This document shows, one piece after another, positions 42,049-51,722 of a DNA stretch of 51,884 nt. The notes beneath the pieces are model-generated. The model worked only from the letters and a program-made list of their open reading frames with translations, was not told where the DNA came from and did no database searches. The DNA comes from an uncultured Bryobacteraceae bacterium. Lineage in GTDB: Bacteria; Acidobacteriota; Terriglobia; Bryobacterales; Bryobacteraceae. The stretch covers positions 223,513-275,396 of the forward strand of contig CALKXJ010000001.1 in NCBI GenBank assembly GCA_938003835.1, read 5' to 3'. Numbering within the stretch: position 1 is the first letter of the stretch; the number at the start of each line of letters is the position of its first letter. A program made the translations under genes and the position numbers.

Positions 42049-43895
42049 TCTACCGTCACGCTCTTGGCCAGGTTGCGCGGCTGATCGACGTCGCAGCCCA
42101 GGCGCACAGCGATGTGGTAGGCGAGCAGTTGGAGCGGGACGATTTCGAGGATCGGCAGCAGGAGCTCGTGCGCCGGGGGGATGTAGATGACGTGCGGAGC
42201 CTGCTCGGCGATCTCCTCGTCGCCCTCGACGGCGAGGGCGACCACCAGCCCGCCGCGCGCCTTCACCTCCTGAATGTTCGAGAGCGTCTTCTCATAGCGC
42301 AGGAGGCTCTCCTGGCTCGCATCATGCGTGGCGAGCACCACCACGGGCAGGTTCTCGTCGATGAGGGCGTTGGGGCCATGCTTCATCTCGCCGGCAGGAT
42401 AGCCCTCGGCGTGGATGTAGGAGATCTCCTTGAGCTTGAGCGCCCCCTCGAGCGCGATCGGATAGTGGATGCCGCGGCCGAGGAAGAGGAAATCCCGCGC
42501 GCGCGCCAGCCGCGGCGCCAACTCCTCGTACTGGGCGTCATTGGAGAGCACCGCTTCCAGCTTGGCCGGGATGTGCAGCAGCTCGTCCACCAGGCGGCGC
42601 GAGTGGGCCTCATCGAGCAGGCCGCGCACCTGACCGAGGCGCATGGCGAGAAGGAACAGGGCGGTAAGCTGCGCGGTGAACGCCTTGGTTGAGGCAACGC
42701 CGATCTCCGGGCCGGCATGCGTCATCAGCGTGCCGTCGGCTTCGCGCGCTAGCATCGAGCCGACGACGTTGCAGATGGCGATGGTGCGGCCGCCCCGCCG
42801 CTTCACCTCCCTGAGCGCCGCCAGCGTGTCGGCCGTCTCGCCCGATTGCGAGATCAGCACGGTGAGGTCTTTCGGGCCGAGGATCGGGTTGCGGTAGCGG
42901 AATTCGCTCGAGTAGTCGACTTCGACCGGCACGCGCGCCAGTTGCTCGATCATGAACTTGCCGGCCAGCGCGGCATGCCAGCTTGTGCCGCAGGCGACGA
43001 TCTTGATGTGCTCGAACGAGGCCAGCTCCTCGCGGCTGATGTCGATCTCGCCCAGGTAGATCCGGCCGCTCTCCTGGCTGAGGCGCCCGATGAGCGTGTC
43101 CCGCACGGCCCGCGGCTGCTCGAAGATCTCCTTGAGCATGAAATGCTTGTAGCCGCCCTTCTCGGCCATGATGGGATCCCAGAGAATGTGCGAGACCTCG
43201 CGCTTGACGGGAGCGCCGTCGAAGTCGGTCAGCGTGACGCCCTCGGGGGTGAGCACGGCGATATCGCCGTCGCCCAAGAAGATCATGTCGCGCGTGTGCG
43301 CCAGAATGGCCGGGACGTCGGAAGCCAGGAAATATTCGCCGTCGCCCAGGCCGATCACGGCGGGCGGGCCGGAGCGCACGGCGACGATCTTCTGCGGCTC
43401 GTGCCGCGAGATGACGCCCAGGGCGAAGACGCCGCGGAGCCGGCGGACGGTCCGGCGGACGGCTTCCTCGAGGCTGCCGTCGTAGTTGCGTTCGATCAGA
43501 TGCGCGATGACCTCGGTATCGGTCTCCGAGAGAAACCGGTGCCCCTCGGCCTCCAGTTGCTGGCGGAGTTCCAGGTAATTCTCGATGATGCCGTTGTGGA
43601 CGACTACGACGTCGCCCCGCGCCCCCCGGTGCGGGTGGGCGTTTTCCTCGGTGGGCCGGCCGTGGGTGGCCCAGCGGGTGTGGCCGATCCCGAAGAGCCC
43701 CTCGGCGGGCTCGACGCGCAGGACCTCCTCGAGGTTGTGGAGCTTGCCCTTGGCCCGGCGGATCTGGAGGCGCCCGGCGCCGTCCACCACCGCCAGCCCT
43801 GCCGAATCATACCCGCGATATTCCAGGCGCTTGAGCCCGTCGAGCAGGATGGGCACCGCTTTTCGCCTGCCGATATAGCCGACGATTCCGCACAT
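42045..43895 (-). CDS. glmS: glutamine-fructose-6-phosphate aminotransferase
   Basis: A 616-residue enzyme making glucosamine-6-phosphate from fructose-6-phosphate and glutamine for cell-wall synthesis. The N-terminal glutaminase domain has nucleophile Cys2 (MCGIVGYIG), [10 protein letters not shown] and [15 protein letters not shown]. Two SIS domains follow ([15 protein letters not shown] and [39 protein letters not shown]), with C-terminal NLAKSVTVE. It begins eight bases after the purS stop, so the two share a message. No glmS ribozyme is expected or seen in so short a leader. Confidence 0.97.
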   Translation of the reverse strand: MCGIVGYIGRRKAVPILLDGLKRLEYRGYDSAGLAVVDGAGRLQIRRAKGKLHNLEEVLRVEPAEGLFGIGHTRWATHGRPTEENAHPHRGARGDVVVVHNGIIENYLELRQQLEAEGHRFLSETDTEVIAHLIERNYDGSLEEAVRRTVRRLRGVFALGVISRHEPQKIVAVRSGPPAVIGLGDGEYFLASDVPAILAHTRDMIFLGDGDIAVLTPEGVTLTDFDGAPVKREVSHILWDPIMAEKGGYKHFMLKEIFEQPRAVRDTLIGRLSQESGRIYLGEIDISREELASFEHIKIVACGTSWHAALAGKFMIEQLARVPVEVDYSSEFRYRNPILGPKDLTVLISQSGETADTLAALREVKRRGGRTIAICNVVGSMLAREADGTLMTHAGPEIGVASTKAFTAQLTALFLLAMRLGQVRGLLDEAHSRRLVDELLHIPAKLEAVLSNDAQYEELAPRLARARDFLFLGRGIHYPIALEGALKLKEISYIHAEGYPAGEMKHGPNALIDENLPVVVLATHDASQESLLRYEKTLSNIQEVKARGGLVVALAVEGDEEIAEQAPHVIYIPPAHELLLPILEIVPLQLLAYHIAVRLGCDVDQPRNLAKSVTVE

Positions 43896-43903
43896 GACCG
43901 GCT

Positions 43904-44149
43904 TCAGTCGAGGAACTCGACGCGGAAGTCTTCGATGACAGGGTTGGCCAGCACCTCCCGCGCCACCTCCTCTATTCGTTGTGCCGCCTGGAGGCGGTCC
44001 GTCTCAGGGGCAATGGCGATTTCGAAGTATTTGCCCTGACGCACGTCGGTGATCTCTCGGTAGCCCAGATCCCGCAGGGCGGAGCAGATGGTTTGCCCCT
44101 GGGGATCGAGCACCGTTTCCTTGAGCGAAACATAGACGCGCGCTTTCAT
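43904..44149 (-). CDS. purS: phosphoribosylformylglycinamidine synthase subunit PurS
   Basis: An 81-residue protein with [42 protein letters not shown], the compact PurS fold. With PurQ and PurL it forms the enzyme for the fourth step of purine synthesis. The genes purQ, purL and purC are not adjacent, so it is an orphan linked to glmS. On the minus strand TACAAT then AGGAG precede the ATG. Confidence 0.93.
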   Translation of the reverse strand: MKARVYVSLKETVLDPQGQTICSALRDLGYREITDVRQGKYFEIAIAPETDRLQAAQRIEEVAREVLANPVIEDFRVEFLD

Positions 44150-44199
44150 GAGACTCCTATTGTACGGGCTTGAGAAGATCGCCCACGCGGCGGCACGGT

Positions 44200-46158
44200 T
44201 CAGCTCCGGCCCGGCCGCCGCAGCTCGTCCTTTAGGCCCAGGTTGCGAATCAGGCGCGACAGATACGTCGGGTTGATCCCGAGCGCCCGGGCAGCCTCGG
44301 TCTGGTTGCCGCCGGCCTGTTCGATCGCGCGAAGAATCAGCCGCCGCTTCTCCTCCCGCAGCGTGCGGTGGAGCGAGCCGGTCACCTCGGCTTCCGGCGG
44401 CGTCGGGTCGAGGACCGTCTCCGGCAGATCCTCCGGCAGGATCAGGTCCGAGGCGCCGAGCACGACCGCCCGCTCGATGGCGTTTTCGAGCTCGCGGACG
44501 TTGCCCGGCCAGTCGTAGTTCATCAGCACCGTCCGGGCCTGAGGCGAGATGCCCGGATTGCGCCGTCCCAGGCGCCGGCCGAACTTGTCGGCAAAGTAAG
44601 CGGCCAGCAGGGGGATGTCGGAGCGCCGCTCGCGCAGGGGCGGAAGCTCGATGGTCACCACATGCAGCCGGTAGAAGAGATCTTCGCGAAAGGCGCCCTT
44701 GCGGATGGCGGCGCGAAGGTCGCGGTTGGTGGCCGCCACCCAGCGCACATCGACCCGGACCGGACGGGTGCCGCCCACCCGCTCGAACTGCTTTTCCTGG
44801 ATCGCGCGGAGTAACTTGGGCTGAAGCGCCAGGGGAATCTCGCCCACCTCGTCCAGGAAGACGGTGCCGCCGTCGGCCACCTCGAGTTTGCCTTTCTTCT
44901 GCATGATGGCGCCGGTGAAGGCGCCCTTCTCGTAGCCAAAGAGTTCGCTTTCAAGCAGCGTTTCGGTGAGGGCGGCGCAGTTGATGGCGACGAAGGGCTT
45001 GGCGGCGCGGGGGCTGTTGCGGTGGATGGCTCGCGCGACGAGTTCCTTGCCGGTGCCGCTTTCCCCGTAGATGAGCACCGTGGCGTCGGTCGGAGCGACT
45101 TTGGCGATGAAACGGTAGACCTCCTGCATGGGCGGGCTCTCTCCGACCATGTCGTGCTCGAGGTCGATCTCCTGGCGGAGGCGGCAGTTCTCGGCGCGGA
45201 GAAGCTCGAGGTGGAGCGCAGTTTCGAGCGCGCGGCCGGAGACGGCGCCGATGGCCGTCACCAGTTGCAGGTGGTCTTCGTCAAAGTCGATGCGCGGGTC
45301 CGAGGAGGCCAGGAAGATCACGCCGAGGGGCCGCTCGGAGCCGGCCAGCGGCGCGGCCAGCATCGAGCGGCGCGTCCCGGAGCGGCCGTGCGCCGGCACG
45401 CCGCTGCTCAAGATGGCCAGGTCGCGCTCAAAAGACTGCCGGACGAGTTCCTGATGGACCTCGACGCTTCCGGCCGACTCCCCGCCCCGGCACCGCCCGA
45501 TCGAACGCACGGCCTCGCCGGTGTCGGCCTCCAGGAGTATGATCGCCGCCTCCGAGGCCGGCGTGGCCTCCAGGATGATCTCGAGAAGCTCGCCCGCCAG
45601 CGCTTCGACGCCCGTGGCCGCGCGAAGCGTCAGGCTCACGCGCAGCATCGCCTCCAGATTGCGCGCCAGCCGCGAGGCCGAGGGCGCCGCCGCGAGAGCC
45701 TTTTTCGGCTCCAGATACAACGATTGCTGGCGCGGGATCTGGAGGATGGTGCGGGTTTCGAGGTCTTCGCTTTTCTTCAGGCTGGCGCTCGGCAGCTCCT
45801 CCTCCTGCTGCCGCACCAGGAACAGAAGGCGCGAGCTGCCCAGACGGATCTCATCGCCGTGCTCGAGAATACGCTCCTGAACGGGAAGCCCGTTGACGAA
45901 GGTGCCGTTGCGGCTCTCGAGATCGGTGATGCGGACGCTGCCGTCCGCGAGGCGCCTCAGGATGCAGTGACGCCGGGACACTGAAGGGTCGCGAATGGCC
46001 ATCGAATTCGACGGGTGGCGCCCGATGGAGAACTCCGCCGTTTCTAGCGCGACCACGGTGCCCTCGAGCGGCCCGTCTAACCCCACCAGGCGCGCGGATC
46101 CGCTCGCCGGCGGCGCGACTTCCGGGCCGGACCCGTTCGCGTTACTCACCGAACTCAT
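44200..46158 (-). CDS. FHA-GAF-AAA+ sigma-54-dependent transcriptional activator
   Basis: A 652-residue bacterial enhancer-binding protein. An FHA domain spans about 22-115 ([35 protein letters not shown]), which binds phospho-threonine. A GAF domain follows at about 165-320. The AAA+ domain has Walker A GESGTGKE at 365-372 and GAFTGA at 412-417, the loop contacting sigma-54. The C-terminal Fis-type HTH is in [20 protein letters not shown]. Control by serine/threonine kinase phosphorylation is plausible, but no kinase lies beside it. Target promoters were not found. Confidence 0.93.
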   Translation of the reverse strand: MSSVSNANGSGPEVAPPASGSARLVGLDGPLEGTVVALETAEFSIGRHPSNSMAIRDPSVSRRHCILRRLADGSVRITDLESRNGTFVNGLPVQERILEHGDEIRLGSSRLLFLVRQQEEELPSASLKKSEDLETRTILQIPRQQSLYLEPKKALAAAPSASRLARNLEAMLRVSLTLRAATGVEALAGELLEIILEATPASEAAIILLEADTGEAVRSIGRCRGGESAGSVEVHQELVRQSFERDLAILSSGVPAHGRSGTRRSMLAAPLAGSERPLGVIFLASSDPRIDFDEDHLQLVTAIGAVSGRALETALHLELLRAENCRLRQEIDLEHDMVGESPPMQEVYRFIAKVAPTDATVLIYGESGTGKELVARAIHRNSPRAAKPFVAINCAALTETLLESELFGYEKGAFTGAIMQKKGKLEVADGGTVFLDEVGEIPLALQPKLLRAIQEKQFERVGGTRPVRVDVRWVAATNRDLRAAIRKGAFREDLFYRLHVVTIELPPLRERRSDIPLLAAYFADKFGRRLGRRNPGISPQARTVLMNYDWPGNVRELENAIERAVVLGASDLILPEDLPETVLDPTPPEAEVTGSLHRTLREEKRRLILRAIEQAGGNQTEAARALGINPTYLSRLIRNLGLKDELRRPGRS

Positions 46159-46219
46159 TTACTCGATGAGGATAGCGCACTCCTCTGGCGCCGGCGTGAG
46201 GCGCGCCGCCGGCCCGGGC

Positions 46220-47656
46220 TCAGGCCTCGTGAACCACCTGGAAGCCGAGCAGCCGCCCAAGCCGCTCGATATCGCGGACGTGGTCGCCGTAGAAAACCAC
46301 GCGGTGCAACAGATCCCGCGTGCCCGGCATCTCGGGACCCGTGTTGAGCGCGGCCGACCAGTTCGCCAGCAGCCGCGCCGCATCGGGCACCCGCGTGCGG
46401 ATCTTGGTCCGGCAGCCGCGTTCGTCGTCGGCGTTGCCGATGGCCTCGCCGCGCGAGACCATCATCTTTTTCGGGTCGGCGAAGCGCGCCACGGTGACCG
46501 GACCTCCGGCCGGGGCGAGCACCTGCATGGAGACGCCCTTGTGATCCTCCAGGTGCGAGCGCACGCGGTAGGGCGCCGGCGCCCGGTCGAGGCCCGTAAG
46601 ACGCGTGGCCGAGACGCAGTGCGCGTGGATGACCTCGTTGCGGCTGGTATCGAAGACCGGGTCGGAGACGAAGCCCGGCATTCGCGAGAACGAAGTCACG
46701 AGCAGTTGCGTCATCGTGGACTCCAGATCGCACTCGCAGACGCCGTAGCGGCCGGCGTCATTGAGCCGGGAAAAGGAGACGCAAGGGTAGGCGGGCAGCT
46801 CGCCCCGGCCGAAGCCGCCGAGACAATCGATGGCGATGGCGTTGGCCTTCTCGGCCTCGAGCAGCGCTTCGATGGCCAGATGCAGGCGGAAGGAGTCGGC
46901 GATCTCCTCGGGCTTCGGTTCGACGAGGCGTTCCGCCGCCCGGATGAACTCCTCGGCCATGGCCTGCGCCTTCGCTGCCGGCGCGCCTTCGTAGGCGGCC
47001 TTGAGATCGAGATAGCTCGGGAAGCCGAACGAGGTGCCAAACTGGCGCGCGTAGCCGTCCGTGGCCGGGCGGGCGCGCTCGGGCGCAACCAGCAGCACCT
47101 TGCTGTAACGGAGGTGATGAATGGTTTGTAGGAGCGGAAAGTAAGGCTCGAGATCCCCGAAATCGCTCGAAGCCACCAGCTCGATGCGCATGCCCTTCTG
47201 CGCCATCGCCACCGCGTGCGTCCAGTCGTGCCCGGCATAGGGCACGGCGAACATCAGCGTCGGCTTGCCGGTGTCGACGATCTTGCGCAGCCGGGGGTAG
47301 ATGATCGTCACCATGTTGAAGGCGAGCACGGCGTCGGCCTCGTCCAGGTGCTCGAGCCAGGAGGCGAGCTCGGCGTCGGTGCGGATCAGCTCGCCGCCGG
47401 TGAGGCGCACATGAGCCGGGTAGGTGCGCTGGAGCTTCGCCAACTGGGCTTCGATGGCTGCGACGTCCTGTTCGAGGTCGACGTCCGGGCGCGGCCAGCC
47501 GGCGCGTGGGGCGCCGAGGTAGACCTTGCGGACGATGGCCGGCTCGGCCCAGGGACCGGGCCGGGCGGCGGCGACGGGCCTGCCAAGCGGCGCCAGCAGG
47601 CCCGTCGAGGCGGCCAGAAACCGCCGCCGGCTCAACAAGCAGCGGGTGCACGACAT
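46220..47656 (-). CDS. Tat-signal protein of the fucose/arabinose isomerase fold
   Basis: A 478-residue protein with a twin-arginine signal (LSRRRFLAASTGLLAPLG), then a sugar isomerase-like alpha/beta fold (ADAVLAFNMVTIIYPRLRKI, TGKPTLMFAVPYAGHDW, NAIAIDCLGGFGRGELPAYPCVSFSRL, CECDLESTMTQLL). The layout resembles L-fucose isomerase-like proteins, with EVIHAHCVSATRL and a beta-rich C-terminal part. Catalytic residues cannot be fixed from sequence alone. A periplasmic location by Tat is unusual for an isomerase, so a binding role or non-sugar chemistry is possible. Confidence 0.75.
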   Translation of the reverse strand: MSCTRCLLSRRRFLAASTGLLAPLGRPVAAARPGPWAEPAIVRKVYLGAPRAGWPRPDVDLEQDVAAIEAQLAKLQRTYPAHVRLTGGELIRTDAELASWLEHLDEADAVLAFNMVTIIYPRLRKIVDTGKPTLMFAVPYAGHDWTHAVAMAQKGMRIELVASSDFGDLEPYFPLLQTIHHLRYSKVLLVAPERARPATDGYARQFGTSFGFPSYLDLKAAYEGAPAAKAQAMAEEFIRAAERLVEPKPEEIADSFRLHLAIEALLEAEKANAIAIDCLGGFGRGELPAYPCVSFSRLNDAGRYGVCECDLESTMTQLLVTSFSRMPGFVSDPVFDTSRNEVIHAHCVSATRLTGLDRAPAPYRVRSHLEDHKGVSMQVLAPAGGPVTVARFADPKKMMVSRGEAIGNADDERGCRTKIRTRVPDAARLLANWSAALNTGPEMPGTRDLLHRVVFYGDHVRDIERLGRLLGFQVVHEA

Positions 47657-47665
47657 GGGCGTCCC

Positions 47666-47953
47666 CTAAGCGAGGCGGTCGGCCTCATCGGCCGCCTGCG
47701 CCAGAACCTTTGCCAGTTGCCGGGCGTCGCGCGAGCTGAAACGCAACACCACCGGCTCCTTCTCCGGTTCTTCGGCGCCTTTGCGACGGAGGCGGATGTT
47801 GAAAGCGATCCGCCGGCTGTTCTTGCCGGGGTGAGCCGAAACCTTTTCGATCTGGAGACTCATCGGGCCGCTCTCGCCCAGAATCTTGGCGAGGTCGGCC
47901 TTGACCTGGAGCGTGGCTTGTTTCGGATCGAGGGGTGTGATTTGGATGGCCAT
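47666..47953 (-). CDS. small conserved-looking protein of unknown function
   Basis: A 95-residue soluble protein, rich in charged residues (KADLAKILGESGPMSLQIEKVSAHPGKNSRR, LRFSSRDARQLAKVLAQAADEADRL). There is no signal or membrane segment. It ends nine bases before the gene at 47656 and may be its operon partner. ATG 47953 is six bases downstream of a TACACT -10-like element with no ribosome binding site, hinting at a leaderless message. The family is not recognised. Confidence 0.6.
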   Translation of the reverse strand: MAIQITPLDPKQATLQVKADLAKILGESGPMSLQIEKVSAHPGKNSRRIAFNIRLRRKGAEEPEKEPVVLRFSSRDARQLAKVLAQAADEADRLA

Positions 47954-47959
47954 GCCCAA

Positions 47960-47965
47960 AGTGTA
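47960..47965 (-). promoter_or_regulatory. -10-like element before the 95-residue gene
   Basis: TACACT on the minus strand ends six bases before ATG 47953; TTCCAT about 17 bases further up is a poor -35. The surrounding 40 bases are notably AT-rich for this genome. Confidence 0.4.
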
Positions 47966-48046
47966 TCAAAGGATAAATAAGTATGGAATCACTTCCGCGG
48001 GGAGGAGACGGCCGTTGAGGGTCTCCAGTGGGGCTTCCGGAGGTAG

Positions 48047-48076
48047 TTGTCTTGAAGGGCTGCGGCGTGCTAGGAT
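48047..48076 (+). promoter_or_regulatory. promoter of tRNA-Asp
   Basis: TTGTCT (48047-48052), an 18-base spacer and TAGGAT (48071-48076) lie 17 bases before the tRNA. Confidence 0.45.
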
Positions 48077-48093
48077 ATGGGCAGTCCGAGAGC

Positions 48094-48170
<77 letters not shown>

Positions 48171-48185
48171 CTTCTTTTTCTAGTT

Positions 48186-48965
48186 TTAGCCGGCGCCTCC
48201 CAAGCGCTCCACCGGCGGACGCCGTGTCCAGCTTGCCGTGATGAAGTCGCGGAACATCCGGGCGATGTTCTCGATCTTGATGTTTTTCGGGCAGACGGCC
48301 TCGCATTCGGCGACGTTGGTGCAGGCGCCGAAGCCCTCGGCCTGCATCTGAGCCACCATGGCGATGGCTCGCTGCTCGCGCTCGGGCTGGCCCTGCGGCA
48401 GCAGCCCGAGATGGCTGATCTTGGCGCCGGTGAAGAGCATGGCCGAGGCGTTCGGGCAGGCCGCCACGCAAGCGCCGCAGCCGATGCAGGCCGCCGCGTC
48501 CATGGCCAGCTCGGCGACCTCCTTCGGAATGGGGATGGCGTTGCCGTCGGGGGCCGAGCCGGTGGGCACGGAGATGAAGCCGCCGGCGGCGATGATGCGG
48601 TCGAAGGCCGAGCGATCGACCATCAGATCCCGTATGACGGGGAAAGCGCGGGCGCGCCACGGCTCCAGGTAAAGTTCATCGCCGTCCTTGAAATGCCGCA
48701 TGTGAAGCTGGCAGACGGTGGTGCCGCGCAAGGGGCCGTGGGGGATGCCGTTGATGACAAAGCCGCAGGAGCCGCAGATGCCCTCCCGGCAATCATGATC
48801 GAAGACCACGGGCTCGTCGCCGCGCTCGATGAGCCGCTCGTTGAGCACGTCGAGCATTTCGAGGAACGACATGTGGGGATTGACGTCTTCCACCTCATAG
48901 CGCACCATCTTGCCGGGTGCGTCGCGGTGCTTCTGCCGCCAGATGTGAAGGATGATCCGCATCAC
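48186..48965 (-). CDS. sdhB: succinate dehydrogenase/fumarate reductase iron-sulfur subunit
   Basis: A 259-residue electron-transfer subunit. The N-terminal [2Fe-2S] domain has [18 protein letters not shown] and CQLHMRHF. The C-terminal domain has [15 protein letters not shown] and [15 protein letters not shown], which bind the 4Fe-4S and 3Fe-4S centres. It passes electrons from the flavin of SdhA to the quinone site in SdhC. The start overlaps the sdhA stop by four bases. The gene resembles the main genome in codon style. Confidence 0.95.
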   Translation of the reverse strand: MMRIILHIWRQKHRDAPGKMVRYEVEDVNPHMSFLEMLDVLNERLIERGDEPVVFDHDCREGICGSCGFVINGIPHGPLRGTTVCQLHMRHFKDGDELYLEPWRARAFPVIRDLMVDRSAFDRIIAAGGFISVPTGSAPDGNAIPIPKEVAELAMDAAACIGCGACVAACPNASAMLFTGAKISHLGLLPQGQPEREQRAIAMVAQMQAEGFGACTNVAECEAVCPKNIKIENIARMFRDFITASWTRRPPVERLGGAG

Positions 48966-50884
48966 TTGTAGCTCCGTACCGTCGGAATCACGTACTTGAA
49001 CTCGAGCGGCTCGATGTGGCGGATGGGTCTTTGATCCGGACCCTGATACTGCCAGGCCGCCACGTGGCAGAACCGCTCATCGTCCCGGACCGCCTCGCCG
49101 TCCTCGGTCTGGTGTTCTTCGCGGAAGTGACCGCCGCAGCTCTCGTCGCGCTCGAGGGCGTCCAGGCACATCAGCTCGGCCAATTCGAGAAAGTCGGCGA
49201 CGCGGCCGGCCTTCTCGAGCGACTGGTTAACCTCTTCGTTTTCGCCGGGCACGCGCACATCTTCCCAGAACTGCTGGCGCAGTTCGGGAATCTTCGAGAG
49301 CGCGTGTTCCAGGCCCCGCGCGTTCCGCGCCATGCCGCAGTACTCCCACATGATCTTGCCGAGCTCGCGGTGGAAGGTATCCACCGTGCGGCGCCCCTTG
49401 ATCGCCAGAAGACGTGCCGTGATCCGGCGCACGGACTCTTCGGCTTCACGGCACGCCGGGTGATCCGGGCGGACGCGGTCGAGCTTCGTGGAGGCCAAGT
49501 AGTCGCCCACCGTATAGGGAAGGATGAAGTAGCCGTCGGCGAGCCCTTGCATGAGGGCGCTGGCGCCCAGCCGGTTGGCGCCGTGATCGGAGAAGTTGGC
49601 CTCGCCGGCGACGAAGAGGCCGGGGATGGTGCTCATCAGCCGGTAATCCACCCAGAGCCCGCCCATGGTGTAGTGGGTGGCCGGGTAGATGCGCATGGGT
49701 TGCGTGTAGGGATCCTCGCCGGTGATCCGCTCGTACATCTCGAAGAGGTTGCCGTAGCGCTCTTCGATGGTGCGGCGCCCCAGGCGGCGGATGGCTTCGG
49801 AAAAGTCCAGGTAGACGCCGTAGCCGGTCTCGCCGACGCCGCGGCCTTCGTCGCAGACCATCTTGGCTGCGCGCGAGGAGATGTCGCGCGGCGCCAGGTT
49901 CCCGTAGCTCGGATAGCGTCGCTCGAGATAATAGTCGCGCTCCTCCTCCGGGATTTCGTTCGGCGGGCGCTTGTCGCCTTTCTTCAGCGGCACCCAGATG
50001 CGCCCGTCGTTGCGCAGCGACTCGCTCATCAGCGTGAGCTTCGACTGGAACTCGTCGGAGGCCGGGATGCAGGTGGGGTGGATCTGGGTGAAGCACGGGT
50101 TGGCGAACAGCGCCCCTCTCCGGTGCGCCCGCCAGACGGCGGTGGCGTTGGAGGCCTTCGCGTTGGTGGACAGGAAGAACACGTTGCCGTACCCGCCGGT
50201 CGCCAGGACAACCGCATGACCCGAGAAGCGGCGCAGCTCACCGGTCACCAGGTCGCGGGCGATGATCCCCACGGCCCGACCGTCGTGGACCACCAGGTCG
50301 AGCATCTCGGTCCGGTTCCACAGGCGCACCGTCCCGGCGGTGATCTGGCGGGCCAGGGCCTGGTAGGCACCCAGAAGCAGCTGCTGGCCGGTCTGACCCC
50401 GGGCATAGAAGGTGCGGCTCACCTGCGCGCCGCCGAAGGAGCGGTTGTCGAGCAGCCCCCCGTACTCGCGGGCGAACGGCACCCCTTGGGCGACGCACTG
50501 ATCGATGATCTCCACGCTCACCTGCGCGAGCCGGTAGACGTTGGCCTCGCGGGAGCGGTAGTCGCCGCCCTTGATCGTGTCGTAGAACAGCCGTTGGATC
50601 GAGTCGCCGTCGTTGCGGTAGTTCTTGGCGGCGTTGATCCCGCCCTGGGCGGCGATCGAGTGGGCCCGACGGGGGGAGTCGTGGAACGTGACGAGCTCCA
50701 CCCGGTAACCGAGCTCCCCGAGGGTCGCCGCGGCGGAGGCGCCGGCCAGCCCGGAGCCGACGACGATCACGGTGAAACGCCGGCGGTTGGCCGGGTTCAC
50801 CAGCTTCACCGAGAAACGGTGGTGGTCCCACTTCTCGGCGAGCGGCCCCGGCGGGACCTTCGGGTCCAGGTCGACGGTTCCCAC
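48962..50884 (-). CDS. sdhA: succinate dehydrogenase/fumarate reductase flavoprotein subunit
   Basis: A 640-residue flavoprotein catalysing succinate/fumarate interconversion. The FAD motif is [19 protein letters not shown] and the flavin-linking segment is [20 protein letters not shown]. Catalytic-site signatures are [23 protein letters not shown] and [36 protein letters not shown] is the C-terminal FAD part. The domain order is complete. The DNA for the N-terminal third (above about 50150) has an actinobacterial codon style, whereas the rest resembles the main genome. The sdhC gene lies 12 bases upstream. Confidence 0.95.
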   Translation of the reverse strand: MGTVDLDPKVPPGPLAEKWDHHRFSVKLVNPANRRRFTVIVVGSGLAGASAAATLGELGYRVELVTFHDSPRRAHSIAAQGGINAAKNYRNDGDSIQRLFYDTIKGGDYRSREANVYRLAQVSVEIIDQCVAQGVPFAREYGGLLDNRSFGGAQVSRTFYARGQTGQQLLLGAYQALARQITAGTVRLWNRTEMLDLVVHDGRAVGIIARDLVTGELRRFSGHAVVLATGGYGNVFFLSTNAKASNATAVWRAHRRGALFANPCFTQIHPTCIPASDEFQSKLTLMSESLRNDGRIWVPLKKGDKRPPNEIPEEERDYYLERRYPSYGNLAPRDISSRAAKMVCDEGRGVGETGYGVYLDFSEAIRRLGRRTIEERYGNLFEMYERITGEDPYTQPMRIYPATHYTMGGLWVDYRLMSTIPGLFVAGEANFSDHGANRLGASALMQGLADGYFILPYTVGDYLASTKLDRVRPDHPACREAEESVRRITARLLAIKGRRTVDTFHRELGKIMWEYCGMARNARGLEHALSKIPELRQQFWEDVRVPGENEEVNQSLEKAGRVADFLELAELMCLDALERDESCGGHFREEHQTEDGEAVRDDERFCHVAAWQYQGPDQRPIRHIEPLEFKYVIPTVRSYK

Positions 50885-50896
50885 GGCCCCTCCCGT

Positions 50897-51700
50897 TCAG
50901 CCGACGACGCGGGTGACGATGAGCAGCGGCATGGAGATGTTGCCGATCCCGATCACCGCCGCGAACCCGGCCGCGAACCAGCGCCGGGCCGGGTTGAGGC
51001 GGGGGTTGCTCCACCCCAGGGTCTGGAACAGGCTCCAGGCGCCGTGGAAGATGTGGATCGCCAGCGCCACGTTGGCGGCGATGTAGGCGATCGCCACCGG
51101 CACCCGCCGGAAGCTGGCCACCATGTTGTCGTAGACCTCACCCCGCACGAACTTGGGGTTGGCGGTGCCCCAGGTGAGGTCCAGCAGGTGGAACACCACG
51201 AACAGGGCGACGATCACCCCGGTCCAGCGCATCGTGCGGGAGGCGAAGTTCGCCGCCACGTAGTCGCGGGGTGACCGGTAGCCGACCGGCCGGGCCCGGC
51301 GGTTGAGGGCGGTGAGCTGGGCGGCGGCGACGACGTGGGCGACGAACGCGCCGGCCAGCACGGCCCGCACGATCCACAGCGCCGCGGTGCGGGGCAGGGC
51401 CGGTTCCCCCAGCTCCCGCAACCACTCCCCGTACCGGTTGATCGCCTCGGCCCCGAGGTACACCTTGAGGTTGCCGATCATGTGGACGAGCACGAAGCCC
51501 AGCAGGACGATGCCGCTCACGGCCATCACCCACTTCTTGCCGAGCGCCGAGCGCCAGAACTCGATCGGCAGCGGTGCCGGGCGCTGCGGGCCGGGTCGTA
51601 CCGGGGGGCGCCGGGCCGCCGCCGGTGGGGCGCCGGGGCCGCTCGGGGCCGAGGACGCAGCGGACGGCACCACGGGGCCGGGCTCGCGTACCTGCGTCAC
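50897..51700 (-). CDS. sdhC: succinate dehydrogenase cytochrome b subunit (single-subunit b558 type)
   Basis: A 267-residue integral membrane subunit with a Pro/Ala-rich N-terminal tail of about 45 residues. Five helices follow, starting GKKWVMAVSGIVLLGFVLVHMIGNLKVYLG with a haem-ligand His in VHMIGNL. GVIVALFVVFHLLDLTWG and ANVALAIHIFHGAWSLFQTLGW supply further His ligands. This is the di-haem b558 family that anchors SdhAB and reduces quinone. The start is GTG. The sequence and tail look actinobacterial. Confidence 0.92.
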   Translation of the reverse strand: MTQVREPGPVVPSAASSAPSGPGAPPAAARRPPVRPGPQRPAPLPIEFWRSALGKKWVMAVSGIVLLGFVLVHMIGNLKVYLGAEAINRYGEWLRELGEPALPRTAALWIVRAVLAGAFVAHVVAAAQLTALNRRARPVGYRSPRDYVAANFASRTMRWTGVIVALFVVFHLLDLTWGTANPKFVRGEVYDNMVASFRRVPVAIAYIAANVALAIHIFHGAWSLFQTLGWSNPRLNPARRWFAAGFAAVIGIGNISMPLLIVTRVVG

Positions 51701-51722
51701 GGCCCGAACCTAGCGTCCCCGC

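Noticed and set aside
43896-43903. glmS ribozyme before glmS
   Set aside because: Only eight bases separate purS and glmS, so there is no room for the ribozyme.
49016-51274. 752-residue open frame on the plus strand
   Set aside because: It is antisense to sdhA and sdhC; both of these have complete conserved motifs, and this frame has none.
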